Shown: positions 7,890 through 16,964 of the stretch, in pieces
Layout: each line of letters opens with the position of its first letter
Position numbering within the stretch: the first letter of the stretch is position 1
Assembly: GCA_037133215.1 (NCBI GenBank)
Contig: JBAXOM010000003.1
Span: 1 to 41,479, forward strand
DNA from: F1-60-MAGs149 sp037133215
GTDB lineage: Bacteria; Actinomycetota; Thermoleophilia; Gaiellales; F1-60-MAGs149
Direction: 5' to 3'
Length of the DNA: 41,479 bases
The notes under the pieces: generated by a model
Seen by the model: only the letters and a program-made list of their open reading frames with translations
The model's database searches: none
What the model was told of the DNA's origin: nothing
Program-made: the position numbers and the translations under genes

Positions 7890-10013
7890 TTAGGCTCGGC
7901 GGAGTGCTTCGATGAGGTCGCCGAAGCGATCCGTTGCGGCCTGCGCCAAGACGTCGTCCGCGCCCTCGTGCAGGATGCGCAGCGCGTCCTCGCGCGCCTG
8001 CTCGAGCAGTTTGCGATCGCTGTGCAGGCGGGCGTAGCGGAGGTCTGTGCGACCACTCTGAGCCTCGCCCAACAGACGGCCCTCGCCACGCATGCGTAGA
8101 TCGACGTCGGCTAATTCGAAGCCGCTCTGGTGTCGCACGAGCGCATCGAGCCGCTCACGCCCATCCGGCGTCGGCTCGGCCGAGCTATAGAGCAGGCAAT
8201 ACGATTGCTCGCTGCCACGCCCAACGCGGCCGCGCAACTGATGGAGTTGAGCGAGACCAAAGCGATCGGCGTCCTCGACCACCATCACCGAGGCGTTGGC
8301 GACGTCCACGCCCACTTCGATCACCGTCGTGGCGACCAACACGTCGAGGTCTCCCGCCGAAAACGCGGCCATCACACGCTGACGATCCCCGGCGGGCATT
8401 TGGCCGTGCGCGCAGGCCACACGAAGACCGTTGAGTGGACCGCTAGCCAAGCGCTCGGCCTCCTCTTCGGCAGCGCGTGCCTCAACGTCGGGGTTCTCCT
8501 CAACGAGCGCGCAGACAACGTAGGCCTGTCGCCCCGCCGCGATCTGCTCGCGGATCCAGCGGTAGCCGTCTTCCCGCTTAGCCTCCGGAATGATGCTCGT
8601 CTTGATTGGTTTGCGACCGGGTGGCAACTCGTCGATCACACACAGGTCCAGATCACCGAAGGCCGTCAAGGCCAGCGAGCGTGGAATCGGGGTGGCCGTC
8701 ATGTGCAGGACGTGCGGCACGGTCTCTCCCCCTGCCGACAGCGCCGCGCGCTGGGCGACACCAAAGCGGTGTTGCTCATCGACCACGAGCACCCGGAGAT
8801 CGGCAAACGACGTGTGCAGCAGCGCGTGCGTGCCGATCGCGATCAACGGCTGGCCCGCCTCGATCCGGGCACGACGCGCACGGCGCTCCTTGTCAGGAAC
8901 ATCGCCCGACAGGTACGCGATCTCGATCCCGAGGGGCTCGAGCAGGCGCTCGGCACCACGCAGATGCTGCAGCGCAAGGACTTCGGTCGGGGCCATCAAC
9001 GCACCCTGGCCACCCTGCTCGACCGCGCGGACGAGCGCCGCAAACGCGACCACGGTCTTGCCCGAACCGACATCGCCCTCCAACAGACGCTGCATCGGCT
9101 GCGTCCGATTGAGATCGGTCTCGATCGACTCCAGCACGTGCTCCTGCGCGGCGGTGAGGGTGAAGGGCAGAGCCGCCCGAAAGGCCGCGGACAGGTCGCC
9201 CGGGAAACCCAACGCGAGCGCACCGGCGCGTGCATCGGTGTCGTGGCGATGCTGCAGGAGAGCGAGCTGGAGCAGAAGGAGTTCCTCGTAGGCCAATCGC
9301 TGGCGCGCGGTCTCGTAGGCATCGAGCCGGCTCGGCTGATGCCCCGCACGCAACGCATCGCGTCGCAGCGGCAGGCTGTGGCGCATCCGCAACTCGACGG
9401 GGAGCGGATCTGCGACACCGTCGATCAGGTCCGTAATCGCGTCGCCGACGAGGGCACGCAGGACACCCGTCGAGACCTTGGCCGAGGCGTGGTAGACCGG
9501 CACGAGCCCGGGCCCCATCGCCGCCAACTCGTCGGGGCCACCCGCAACCTCGTGCGACTTGACGGTCAGCTCGGCGCCCCGTGCCCCTACCTTGAGCGCG
9601 CCGCGGGCAACCAAGCGCGAGCCGGGCTCAAGCGTGCGCGCGAGATAGCGCTGGTTAAACCACGTCAACGAAATCTCGCCCGTCTCGTCCGTCAGGCGCG
9701 TCTGCAGGATGCGCAGACCGCGGCGACGGGTCGGCCGCTCGGTAATCGAGCCAACGCGACCGACGACCGTGACCTCATCGTCACCGCTCTGAATCGCCTC
9801 GGCAATCGTCGTCAACGCCGTCATGTCCTCAAAGCGAAACGGCAGGTCGTCGAGCAGATCGCCCCGCGTCTCAAGCCCCATCGCCTTCAACGCCGCGACG
9901 CGTTTCGGAGGACCGGTAATCGGTACAGCCAGCCGGTCCGGGGCGGGCGCCGTTCGCGGACGCGGCGAATCGACGGTCTCCGAAACTCCTGGAAAGGGCG
10001 CCAGCACCCCCAC
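7890..10013 (-). CDS. recG: ATP-dependent DNA helicase RecG
   Basis: RecG remodels stalled replication forks and branched DNA. The 707-residue protein has an N-terminal wedge/OB-fold domain (about 70-160), Walker A GDVGSGKT (313-320), DEQHR (412-416), TATPIP (439-444) and the late motif LRGRVGRG. The frame stays open upstream to 10439, but that stretch runs opposite another gene and does not resemble RecG. GTG at 10013 (or GTG at 10007) gives the natural N-terminus. The gene is divergent from the RNase H-fold gene at 10060 across 46 bp. Confidence 0.94.
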   Translation of the reverse strand: MGVLAPFPGVSETVDSPRPRTAPAPDRLAVPITGPPKRVAALKAMGLETRGDLLDDLPFRFEDMTALTTIAEAIQSGDDEVTVVGRVGSITERPTRRRGLRILQTRLTDETGEISLTWFNQRYLARTLEPGSRLVARGALKVGARGAELTVKSHEVAGGPDELAAMGPGLVPVYHASAKVSTGVLRALVGDAITDLIDGVADPLPVELRMRHSLPLRRDALRAGHQPSRLDAYETARQRLAYEELLLLQLALLQHRHDTDARAGALALGFPGDLSAAFRAALPFTLTAAQEHVLESIETDLNRTQPMQRLLEGDVGSGKTVVAFAALVRAVEQGGQGALMAPTEVLALQHLRGAERLLEPLGIEIAYLSGDVPDKERRARRARIEAGQPLIAIGTHALLHTSFADLRVLVVDEQHRFGVAQRAALSAGGETVPHVLHMTATPIPRSLALTAFGDLDLCVIDELPPGRKPIKTSIIPEAKREDGYRWIREQIAAGRQAYVVCALVEENPDVEARAAEEEAERLASGPLNGLRVACAHGQMPAGDRQRVMAAFSAGDLDVLVATTVIEVGVDVANASVMVVEDADRFGLAQLHQLRGRVGRGSEQSYCLLYSSAEPTPDGRERLDALVRHQSGFELADVDLRMRGEGRLLGEAQSGRTDLRYARLHSDRKLLEQAREDALRILHEGADDVLAQAATDRFGDLIEALRRA

Positions 10014-10059
10014 ATTCTGCCGTCCGCACCGCCGGGCACGAATCTGGCAGAGTCTGCAC
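10014..10059. promoter_or_regulatory. Divergent intergenic region, recG / RNase H-fold gene
   Basis: Only 46 bp separate the two divergent starts. On the plus strand a CAGAGT box (10048-10053) lies 6 nt before the ATG at 10060, the spacing of the leaderless promoters in this window but with C at the first position. No clear -10 box for recG was found. Confidence 0.35.
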
Positions 10060-10842
10060 ATGGCGCGCGTGATTGCAATCGACTGGTCTGGGGCCGCTGT
10101 CGGCGCGGAGCGCCGGATCTGGATTGGCGAGGCCCTCGACGGCGAACTCCTGATGCTCGAGGATGGCCGTTCGCGTGAGCAGGTTGTCGACTGGCTCATC
10201 GAGCGTCGCGCGGAGGTGCCCGAGGCAATCGTGGGGGTCGACTTCGCGTTCTCGTATCCGAGCTGGTTTCTCGACGCCCAGCACTGCAGCACGATCGACA
10301 CGCTGTGGGAGCTCGTGAGCGAGCAGGGCGAGGAGTGGCTCGCAACCTCCCCCGCGCCCTTTTGGGGCCGCCCGGGCCAGCGTCGTGGCGACGAGGTGCA
10401 GCTGCGCGCCTGCGAGGAGGGCTGGAACGTGCGGGGCATCGTGCCGAAAAGCGTGTTTCAGATCGGTGGTGCGGGAGCGGTTGGTACCGGCACGATTCGT
10501 GGCATCCCCCTGCTCTCTCGTCTGCGCGACAGTGGCTGGGCGATCTGGCCGTTTGATCCACCAGCGCCCCACCTCGTCGCCGAAATCTGGCCCCGCCTTC
10601 TTACCGGCCCGGTCGCAAAGTCGTCGCCGATCGAGCGTCGCGCCTGGCTCGACGCGCACGCCACGTTGCCCGCTCCGATGACCAACCGTGCGGCCTCGAG
10701 CGAAGACGCCTTCGATGCCGCCGCGAGTGCGCTCGTGCTCTCTCGTTGCAACGACCTCGCGGCGACGTTTGCCGCTCCACTCGTTGGTGATCCACGCGAG
10801 GGGTCGATGCTCGTCCCGGACAGCCTCCGACAAAACTCCTGA
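10060..10842 (+). CDS. Predicted RNase H-fold (DUF429-like) protein
   Basis: This 260-residue protein is not a named family member I can confirm, but its pattern fits RNase H-like folds such as DUF429. An Asp sits in the first strand (IAIDWSGA), a second acidic strand is VGVDFAFSYPSWF, and a late acidic helix is SEDAFDAAASALVL. These could form a metal-binding catalytic triad, so a nuclease activity is inferred, not shown. The start ATG at 10060 gives MARVIAIDWSG, the usual beginning for the fold. The next two genes follow at 17 nt and by overlap, so the three may form one operon. Confidence 0.65.
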   Translation: MARVIAIDWSGAAVGAERRIWIGEALDGELLMLEDGRSREQVVDWLIERRAEVPEAIVGVDFAFSYPSWFLDAQHCSTIDTLWELVSEQGEEWLATSPAPFWGRPGQRRGDEVQLRACEEGWNVRGIVPKSVFQIGGAGAVGTGTIRGIPLLSRLRDSGWAIWPFDPPAPHLVAEIWPRLLTGPVAKSSPIERRAWLDAHATLPAPMTNRAASSEDAFDAAASALVLSRCNDLAATFAAPLVGDPREGSMLVPDSLRQNS

Positions 10843-10859
10843 TCTGGCAGTCTTCGGGG

Positions 10860-10997
10860 ATGGAAATCGGTGAAGAAGAGGAGCGCATCGTCGTCGAGCC
10901 GATCCATCCCCCTGTGCCCGAGCGGGCCCCGACGCCCGAGCCAGAGCGCGTGCCCGAACCGGCACCGACGCCCGAGCCGGAACCTATTCCGGCATGA
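10860..10997 (+). CDS. 45-residue Pro/Glu-rich peptide
   Basis: The ORF starts at ATG 10860 with the acidic N-terminus MEIGEEEERIVVEPIHPPVP and continues as PxP/PEPE low-complexity sequence. Its TGA overlaps the next gene's ATG as ATGA, the same coupling seen between genuine genes in this window, and it fits exactly between its neighbours. From memory, similar 'MEIG...EP...P' peptides occur in actinobacteria ahead of a Cys-containing partner, but I cannot verify this here. No fold or function is predicted; it is probably disordered. Confidence 0.6.
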   Translation: MEIGEEEERIVVEPIHPPVPERAPTPEPERVPEPAPTPEPEPIPA

Positions 10998-11683
10998 CAC
11001 CTTCCGGATTTGTCGTTCCGGATCTGATCGACCCGATCCTCGGCTATCGCTCGTGGACGATTCGTGTCCACCCCTCCGGTGAGCCCCGCCTCTGCTCGCC
11101 CTACCGTCGCTCGACGTGGCAGCCGCACGAGGTCCACGTCGCCACCTGTGGGTCAACAAACTGGACGTCACCGATTGGGATTCGACCGACCCCGCGCGCG
11201 GCACCAGGCCATGAGGTGCCCGCCGCTGGGTGCACCTGTGGTGTCCACGCGTGGCGTTCGCGCAGCGCGGCGCTGCTCGACGCAGCCGACACCCGCGGCT
11301 TGCGCGCTGTCAGCGGGGAGATCGCCCTCTGGGGCGGCGTCCTCAAGCACACACGAGGTTGGCGTGGAGCGTTTGCCTACCCGCAGGACCTGACGGTGCA
11401 TGCCGCGACGACGGATGGCCTCTGCTTCGTCTTTACGTGGGAGTCCGGCCAACTCCGAGCCGTCCCCGCAGAGGAATTGGCGCCCGCCCTGAGCGAGGTC
11501 TACGGCGTGCCCGTACGGATCGATCCAGGCGAAGACCCACTCGGACCACTCCCCCGCTACGCGCCGTCAGCACTCCGGCTCCCCCGCGCGCACCTCGGCA
11601 TTACTGCGGCAGAGGCAGCCCTGCTCTACCCGCAACCATCCCGGCGGCGGCGTCTCGTCGCCTGGTTAACCCACTCGAGTTAG
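10994..11683 (+). CDS. Conserved hypothetical protein with a CxCG motif
   Basis: The 229-residue protein is unrecognised by name. It has a GYRSWTI motif near residue 17, TWQPHEVHVATC near 45, and GCTCGVHAWRS near 85, so two cysteine sites might bind a metal. A domain with IALWGGVLKHTRGWRGAFAYP follows, and the tail is basic. ATG at 10994 overlaps the preceding peptide's stop, which argues that the pair works together. There is no signal peptide and no membrane helix. It converges on the methyltransferase gene with a 10-nt gap. Confidence 0.65.
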   Translation: MTPSGFVVPDLIDPILGYRSWTIRVHPSGEPRLCSPYRRSTWQPHEVHVATCGSTNWTSPIGIRPTPRAAPGHEVPAAGCTCGVHAWRSRSAALLDAADTRGLRAVSGEIALWGGVLKHTRGWRGAFAYPQDLTVHAATTDGLCFVFTWESGQLRAVPAEELAPALSEVYGVPVRIDPGEDPLGPLPRYAPSALRLPRAHLGITAAEAALLYPQPSRRRRLVAWLTHSS

Positions 11684-11693
11684 GCCCGGCGGG

Positions 11694-12578
11694 TCAGCCA
11701 AGCACGATCGGGCGCATCGCCGCGATGTGCTCCGGTGTCGAGCCGCAACAGGCGCCAATGACGTCGATGCCGATCTCGCGCATCTCCGTCGCCCACTCGG
11801 CCATCACTTCAGGCGCACCGTCGTAGAGAAACTCATCGCCGACCAGCTTGGGTAGACCAGCATTCGACTGGGTCATCAGAAAGACGCCCTCGGGCCGTGC
11901 CGCGACCATGTCGGCAGCGATAATGCGCATCTCGTCGACGCCACGGCCACAGTTGGCACCAATAATCGGTACGCCCATTGCGGCAATCGCCGTGACGGCC
12001 TGGCCGGGCTTGACGCCCATCATCGTGTGCAAGTTGGTGTCGAACGACATCGTCGCGAGGATCGGCAGACCCGGTGCCTCTCCCTGAGCAGCACGCACAG
12101 CGGCCTCGACTTCGCCCAGATCGCTCATCGTCTCGATCAGAATCGCGTCGGCCCCACCAGCCACGAGACCACGGATCTGGTCGGCGAAGAGCTCTTGCGC
12201 CTCCTCCGGTGTCATCGTGCCCATCGGCTCCATCAGTTCGCCACTCGGACCAACGTCGCCGAGCACGTACGAACCCGGGTGACGATCGGCCACGGTGCGG
12301 GCAACTGCGGCCCCAGCCTTGTTGAGCTCGAACACGCGGTCGCCGAGGTCGTGCATCTCAAGACGCGGTCGCGTGCCACCAAAGGTACAGGTGGTGATCA
12401 GGTTCGAACCAGCCGCCGCGTAGGCCTCGAGGATCGCCTCGATCCGATCGGGGTGCTCGACATTCCACAGTTCTGGTGCACCGCCGTCGGTCAGACCAGC
12501 GTCCTGCAGCATGGTGCCCATCGCACCGTCGCCGAGGATGTGTCCTCCGGACTGCAGGGTCTCAAGCAAGCCACTCAT
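11694..12578 (-). CDS. Zinc-dependent homocysteine S-methyltransferase family protein
   Basis: The 294-residue protein has the Hcy-binding TIM-barrel fold shared by BHMT, MmuM and the N-terminus of MetH. GDGAMGTML opens it, the zinc ligands are GANCGRG and GACCGSTP, and TTCTFGG lies between. It has no cobalamin or folate domain, so it probably takes methyl from betaine, S-methylmethionine or a separate methyl-carrier protein; the donor is unknown. The start ATG 12578 has AGGAGG 7 nt upstream. It begins 1 nt after the stop of the 'Virulence_fact'-type gene, so the two are co-expressed. Confidence 0.85.
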   Translation of the reverse strand: MSGLLETLQSGGHILGDGAMGTMLQDAGLTDGGAPELWNVEHPDRIEAILEAYAAAGSNLITTCTFGGTRPRLEMHDLGDRVFELNKAGAAVARTVADRHPGSYVLGDVGPSGELMEPMGTMTPEEAQELFADQIRGLVAGGADAILIETMSDLGEVEAAVRAAQGEAPGLPILATMSFDTNLHTMMGVKPGQAVTAIAAMGVPIIGANCGRGVDEMRIIAADMVAARPEGVFLMTQSNAGLPKLVGDEFLYDGAPEVMAEWATEMREIGIDVIGACCGSTPEHIAAMRPIVLG

Positions 12579-12579
12579 G

Positions 12580-12885
12580 TCAGGCCTCCTGGGCGGGTCC
12601 GAGTTCGTCAAGCAACGCCGCGAGGCGCTCCTCGCTCAACTCGGCTTCAAGTTCGGTTGTCACACGGTCGGCGACCTCAGTCGGCGTGCCCTCACTCGGA
12701 GTCCACTCACCCTTGCGCCAGCCCTCCATGTAGGCGTCGGCATCGGCTGCGCCAACGCGCATGGCAGCCTCGTCGATGGCCTCCTGAAAGCGGTGTGCCA
12801 GCTGGGCTCGGGCGGTCTCGTCGCCCTCGCGCGCGATGACCATCGAGGGGATGTCACGCCAATAGGTGATCTGATATTCGCTCAT
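12580..12885 (-). CDS. Virulence_fact-family small protein
   Basis: This 101-residue acidic protein matches, from memory, the small 'Virulence factor' Pfam family: it opens with QITYWRDIPSMVIAREGD and has RFQEAIDEAAMRVG and DAYMEGWRKGEW. The family name does not establish virulence; members are often found beside one-carbon or corrinoid methyltransferases, and here the next gene is a homocysteine methyltransferase. ATG 12885 is preferred over GTG 12894 because a TATAGT box 7 nt upstream fits leaderless initiation at the ATG. The biochemical role is unknown. Confidence 0.75.
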   Translation of the reverse strand: MSEYQITYWRDIPSMVIAREGDETARAQLAHRFQEAIDEAAMRVGAADADAYMEGWRKGEWTPSEGTPTEVADRVTTELEAELSEERLAALLDELGPAQEA

Positions 12886-12932
12886 GTTGTGCACTATAGC
12901 ATTCTGCGTTCCGGTGCTGATAGCCTGAGCAT
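12886..12932. promoter_or_regulatory. Back-to-back leaderless-type promoters
   Basis: Minus strand: TATAGT (12893-12898) lies 7 nt before ATG 12885. Plus strand: TAGCCT (12921-12926) lies 6 nt before ATG 12933. Both spacings place transcription start at or within a base or two of the start codon. No ribosome binding site is visible on either side. Confidence 0.55.
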
Positions 12933-13103
12933 ATGCCTCTATGGATGATCATTCTCTTCGTTGCCTGGGTCGTCATTGCCGTGGTGACGACGATCCTCAA
13001 GCGTCCGGTCTACGGTCCTGGCTGTGCGATCCGACAGGGCTCGCGGCTCCTCAACGAGCATCGCGATCGCAAGGCCGCTCAGGCCAGCACTCCGCCACGC
13101 TAG
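12933..13103 (+). CDS. 56-residue single-pass membrane protein
   Basis: ATG 12933 to TAG 13101-13103 encodes a short peptide with one hydrophobic helix (about residues 3-21, WMIILFVAWVVIAVV) followed by a basic and polar tail with GPGCAIRQGS. No homologue is recognised. It is supported by a TAGCCT box 6 nt before the ATG, a helix of membrane-spanning length, and exact placement between neighbours; its TAG shares the palindrome CTAG with the convergent DAK2-DegV stop. Confidence 0.55.
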   Translation: MPLWMIILFVAWVVIAVVTTILKRPVYGPGCAIRQGSRLLNEHRDRKAAQASTPPR

Positions 13104-14818
13104 TCCGCAGCGACGTACGCCAGACCAAGCGCGCCCGGCCCTGCGTGTGTGCCGACCACGGCGCCTAGCGTGAGAATACGCACCGACCGAATCCCACCCC
13201 GGGCGGCCCTCACGAGGCCTTCGAGCTCGCCGGCCCGCTCGAGATCAGCGGCATGGGCAATCGCAACATCAATCAGCGGATAGGGCTCGGACCGACGAAC
13301 AAACTCGGCCACGAGCTCGGGCAGCACACGCGTCTCGCCGCGCACACGCCCGACCGGTACCACCTCTCCATCCTCGATCGCGAGCAGCGGATGGACACCG
13401 AGTAGCGTGCCCACCAACGCCTGCGCGCGACCGATGCGGCCACCGCGCTGCAGGAACTCCAAGGTCGCGACGCTAAAGAGGCAGCCTGACTCTCGACCAA
13501 TCTTGTCGAACAGCACCGGCAGATTGTCCGGGCTCTCACCCGCGTCCAGTGCGGATTGCGCCCGCCCGAGCCCAAGTGCGAGTGGCATCGAGACGAGCCG
13601 ACTATCGATCACCGTCACGCGCCCCGGAAACTCTTGGGCCGCAGTGCAGGCTGAGCCGTAGGTGCCACTGAGACTGCCGGAGATGTGGATCGAGACGACA
13701 TGCTCGTACTGCTCGAGGAGCTCGCGGTAGACGGCGATGAAGGCACCGGGCGCTGGCTGCGAGGTGGTCGGGTGCGTCGACGACGAAGCGAGGCGTCCAT
13801 AAAACTCGGCCGCCGACAGGTCGATGTAGTCACGAAACTCTGTCTCGCCGAAGTGCACCGTCAGCGGCACCATCGTCCAGTCGAGATGCTCCGCCACCGG
13901 CAGATCGGCCGTCGAGTCGTAGACGATTGCCGTCGTACCTCTCTGCTCGTGTCGCGTGCTGCGTGCCGCAATGTCCTCGCGCATGTCTGACGTGACGCAG
14001 TCGGAGACCACACCAAATGCCCCGGCCTCCCTGGTCACGCGGTCAACATCGTCGGCGTGCACGTGCACGCGCATGAGCTCGGCGTCACCGGCAAGCACGA
14101 GCGAGTCGCCCCACGTATCCGCCACAGCACGCAGGCCATCGAGATCGACATTGCGCATGACGAAACCAATGCAGTACTGGTAGCGGCTACTGGGGTCTGC
14201 GACGTGGACTGCGGGACGTGTGACCGCCGGGGGGTGATCCACCACGGGCTCACCAGCCAGGACCCCGGCCAGTCCTTCGAGCAGCGCCACGAGCCCGGCC
14301 GCACCAGCATCGACGACACCGGCCGAGCGGAGTTGCTCGAGCTGATCGGGCGTCTGTGCCAACGCTGCCCGCGCGCCAGCGAGCGCGGTCGTCACACACT
14401 CCTCAAGGGTCTCGCCCTGTGCGGCATCCGCGAGCGCCTGCGCGACGGTCAGCATCGTGCCTTCGACTGGTTCGGGCACAGCGCGGTAGGCGGCTTGTGC
14501 TCCGCTCAGCAGCGCCTGCGGCAACGCCTGCCCCTGACCGAGCTCGCCGGCTGCTGCGCGGATCATGCTGGCGAGGATCGTGCCGCTGTTGCCACGAGCA
14601 CCGAGCAGCGCTGCGTCACCGATCGCACGAGCGGGATCGATCGGATTGCCGCGCAGGCTTTCAACGACGGCGTCGATTGTGTGGAGCAGGTTCGACCCGG
14701 TATCGCCGTCGGCAACGGGAAAGACGTTGATCGCGTTAAGCCGCGCAGACTCGGCTGCGAGCCGCATGCGAGCCCCTAAAGCGAGCTCCAGAAGGGTTGG
14801 CGACGACGTTGTTGGCAC
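13100..14818 (-). CDS. DAK2-DegV fusion (FakA/FakB-like fatty acid kinase)
   Basis: The 572-residue protein joins three parts. Residues 1-190 are a DhaL/DAK2 kinase domain (NVFPVADGDTGSN, then LLGARGNSGT). Residues about 210-275 resemble the FakA middle domain (YQYCIGFVMRN, RVHVHADD). Residues about 295-572 are a DegV lipid-binding domain (IVYDSTADLP, STHPTTSQPAPG, ISGSLSGTYGSA, FLQRGGRIGR). In Firmicutes, FakA phosphorylates fatty acids carried by separate DegV proteins (FakB); here kinase and carrier are one chain. The start is GTG at 14818. It is divergent from rpmB, as DAK2 genes often are. Confidence 0.88.
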   Translation of the reverse strand: MPTTSSPTLLELALGARMRLAAESARLNAINVFPVADGDTGSNLLHTIDAVVESLRGNPIDPARAIGDAALLGARGNSGTILASMIRAAAGELGQGQALPQALLSGAQAAYRAVPEPVEGTMLTVAQALADAAQGETLEECVTTALAGARAALAQTPDQLEQLRSAGVVDAGAAGLVALLEGLAGVLAGEPVVDHPPAVTRPAVHVADPSSRYQYCIGFVMRNVDLDGLRAVADTWGDSLVLAGDAELMRVHVHADDVDRVTREAGAFGVVSDCVTSDMREDIAARSTRHEQRGTTAIVYDSTADLPVAEHLDWTMVPLTVHFGETEFRDYIDLSAAEFYGRLASSSTHPTTSQPAPGAFIAVYRELLEQYEHVVSIHISGSLSGTYGSACTAAQEFPGRVTVIDSRLVSMPLALGLGRAQSALDAGESPDNLPVLFDKIGRESGCLFSVATLEFLQRGGRIGRAQALVGTLLGVHPLLAIEDGEVVPVGRVRGETRVLPELVAEFVRRSEPYPLIDVAIAHAADLERAGELEGLVRAARGGIRSVRILTLGAVVGTHAGPGALGLAYVAAD

Positions 14819-14872
14819 GGTTTAGGACGGGTGCCGTTTGCGGCATCCGTGCGGATCCAGCATACTGCCCCC
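14819..14872. promoter_or_regulatory. Divergent promoter region, DAK2-DegV / rpmB
   Basis: Opposing -10-like boxes overlap: CATACT on the plus strand (14861-14866, 6 nt before the rpmB ATG) and TATGCT on the minus strand (14859-14864, about 40 nt before the DAK2-DegV GTG). Two short inverted repeats, TGCCG/CGGCA and ATCCG/CGGAT, lie in the minus-strand leader. Confidence 0.45.
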
Positions 14873-15064
14873 ATGTCGCGCATCTGCAGCTCCTGCGGCC
14901 GAGGGCCGTCCTTCGGTAACAACCGCAGCCATTCCATGATCGCCACGAAGCGTCGCTTCGATGCGAATCTCCAGAAGCTGCGCATTCTCCAGAACGGCGT
15001 TGCCGTTCGCGCGTACGTCTGCACTCGCTGCCTGAAGGCCGGCAAAGTGCAACGCGCCCTCTAA
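14873..15064 (+). CDS. rpmB: 50S ribosomal protein bL28
   Basis: bL28 is a large-subunit ribosomal protein. The 63-residue sequence MSRICSSCGRGPSFGNNRSH with ATKRRFDANLQK and VCTRCLKAGKV is typical, and the paired CxxC motifs mark the zinc-binding form. It is transcribed alone, opposite to its neighbours. A near-consensus CATACT box ends 6 nt before the ATG and no ribosome binding site is present, suggesting a leaderless mRNA. Confidence 0.97.
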   Translation: MSRICSSCGRGPSFGNNRSHSMIATKRRFDANLQKLRILQNGVAVRAYVCTRCLKAGKVQRAL

Positions 15065-15079
15065 GCGAGGGGCCTTCGC
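15065..15079 (+). terminator. Possible hairpin after rpmB
   Basis: GCGAGG and CTTCGC pair as a 6-bp stem (one G-U) with a 3-nt loop directly after the rpmB stop. There is no T-tract, so this is only a candidate terminator for the single-gene transcript. Confidence 0.35.
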
Positions 15080-15124
15080 GCAGCGGTTCGACCAGTGCGT
15101 AGCGGCGTGCCTGGAATGCCGCGA

Positions 15125-15618
15125 CTAGAGCGCGCGGACTGAGGCCAGGAGGCCGAGCGCAGCGGCGGCTGCCTCGCGACCCTTGTGACCTTCGCTGCCG
15201 CCGATACGATCGACGGCCTGCTGATGCGTCTCCACGGTCAGGACACCGAAGCCCATCGGGACTCCCGTCGCCATCCCGGCGTCGGAGACCCCACGGGCGG
15301 CCTCGCCCGAGACGTACTCGAAGTGCCGGGTATCGCCGCGAATCACGCAAGCAAGGACCACGACAGCGTCAAATCCTGACTCAGCGCAGTACAGCGCCGC
15401 GAGTCCAACTTCGAACGCGCCCGGCACCGGCACAACCACGATGTCGGTCACACCCCGCTCAAGACACTCCGCGACGGCGCCATCGACCAAGGGCTGGACG
15501 ATGTCCGTGTGATACTCAGCCGCCACGATGGCGACCCTCGTAGCCGGATCGAGCGCGACAGGCTCTAAGCGCGTCGCACCAGCGGGCGCAGAGATCGAGC
15601 CAGCGGCGTCGGGCGCCG

Positions 15619-15622
<4 letters not shown>
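15125..15622 (-). CDS. ribH: 6,7-dimethyl-8-ribityllumazine synthase
   Basis: RibH condenses 3,4-dihydroxy-2-butanone 4-phosphate with the ribityl pyrimidine to make lumazine, the substrate of RibE. Family motifs are VVPVPGAFEVGLAA, VVVLACVIRGDTRHFEYV (with the catalytic His) and GFGVLTVETHQQAVDR. The 165-residue length includes a short Ala/Pro-rich N-terminus. The start GTG at 15622 overlaps the ribBA stop as GTGA. It is the last gene of the rib run. Confidence 0.96.
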
Positions 15623-16920
<1,298 letters not shown>

Positions 16921-16964
16921 CAAATTCCCTGCTGACGGGTTTTGGTCATGGTAGCGAAGTGGCG

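Noticed and set aside
10014..10439. Upstream extension of the recG frame
   Set aside because: The extension has no RecG similarity and lies antisense to the RNase H-fold gene; high GC content keeps the frame open by chance.
12580..12885. Reading the small 'virulence factor' family gene as evidence of pathogenicity
   Set aside because: The name is historical; the gene sits with a methyltransferase and no toxin, secretion or adhesin genes are nearby.
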